In this document: positions 63,711-64,000 of the stretch, piece by piece
Position numbering within the stretch: position 1 is the stretch's first letter
Layout: every line of letters starts with the position of its first letter
Origin: Monocercomonoides exilis
Taxonomy: Eukaryota; Preaxostyla; Oxymonadida; Polymastigidae
Reading direction: 5' to 3'
Length of the DNA: 64,000 nt
Assembly (NCBI GenBank): GCA_001643675.2
Contig: LSRY02000001.1
Location: forward strand, 2,408,501-2,472,500
Notes under the pieces: generated by a model
What the model was told of the DNA's origin: nothing
Databases searched by the model: none
Seen by the model: only the letters and a program-made list of their open reading frames with translations
Position numbers and translations under genes: made by a program

Positions 63711-64000
63711 TGAAAAAATATTCTGGTAATGATCTTTTTTTATTTTTTTTTAAAAATAATTTTTTTTGATATGAAAAATAATCAAAAAAATATTTTCGAT
63801 TAAATTCTAACTTAGTCAGCCCCGTTGCTATTACCTAATCTTCTCAGGGGAAACACTTATCAGAGATGGAGGAGAAGACCCACCTCATCTCTTCACACAT
63901 CGGAAATAAGGAACAGTAGTTTGATATAGGACTTCAGTCATTGATTTTTCGTGATATGCCGAAAACTATTATAAAAGTGGGTTTAACCAACTTATTCTTT
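63711..64000. other. Right edge of the window with a hairpin-forming stretch
   Basis: AT-rich, then a GC-richer segment (63820-63905) in which GAGATGGAGG and CCTCATCTC can pair around a 10-base loop. An ATTTTTCG word follows near 63940. No known RNA family was recognised, and no coding frame is evident. Confidence 0.35.

Noticed and set aside
63820-63905. Possible U1-like snRNA
   Set aside because: An ATTACCT word is present, but the expected U1 loop motif and Sm-site spacing were not found, and the local intron donors would not pair with ACTTAC.

Overview
The window looks like a contig from an oxymonad-type metamonad (Monocercomonoides-like). This is an inference from three things. There are very large beta-helix receptors with a single membrane span and a kinase-like tail. 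There are short introns with GTTTG/GTGTG donors in small helical-protein genes. There is an intact DIRS-type retrotransposon in an AT-rich, MITE-rich background. The long genes are open for 2,500-2,600 codons under the standard code.

Layout. 0.8-8.6 kb (+): giant surface receptor A. 10.4-18.9 kb (-): a GC-richer gene for a very large alpha-2-macroglobulin-like protein with an internal ubiquitin-like domain; its frame is broken once by an in-frame TAA. 19.3-24.5 kb: decayed hAT-like transposon with 15-bp TIRs and a perfect 8-bp target duplication. 24.6-26.1 kb: two foldback/MITE elements flanked by TA. 26.7-27.5 kb: receptor-like fragment. 28.2-29.7, 34.1-34.9 and 42.5-43.9 kb (+): three members of a helical (ARM-like) family, the middle one truncated. 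31.8-33.6 kb (-): a six-exon gene joining an F-box to a TMEM185-like membrane region. 35.37-41.66 kb: a complete DIRS-like element with inverted terminal repeats, an internal complementary region, and Gag, RT-RNase H and tyrosine recombinase frames. 45-47.9 kb (-): receptor pseudogene. 48-51 kb: cluster of TA-flanked MITEs, one nested in another. 53.1-61.0 kb (+): receptor B, a near copy of A. 61.9-63.7 kb: a MITE and a decayed pogo-like transposase.

How the genes relate. The receptor family (A, B, one pseudogene, one fragment) is the dominant host theme. A and B keep exactly the same spacing for about 2,513 codons, share tracts with no visible difference even at silent sites, and then diverge abruptly in the last ~100 residues. 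This suggests ongoing gene conversion between copies. The cytoplasmic tails carry only the C-lobe part of a kinase fold (APE region onward), so they look like pseudokinase adaptors rather than enzymes. The ARM-like family sits in a cluster into which the DIRS element has inserted. Four or more TA-targeting MITE families and a pogo-like transposase relic suggest past Tc1/mariner/pogo activity.

All similarity statements come from reading the sequence and from memory of protein families; no database search was run.
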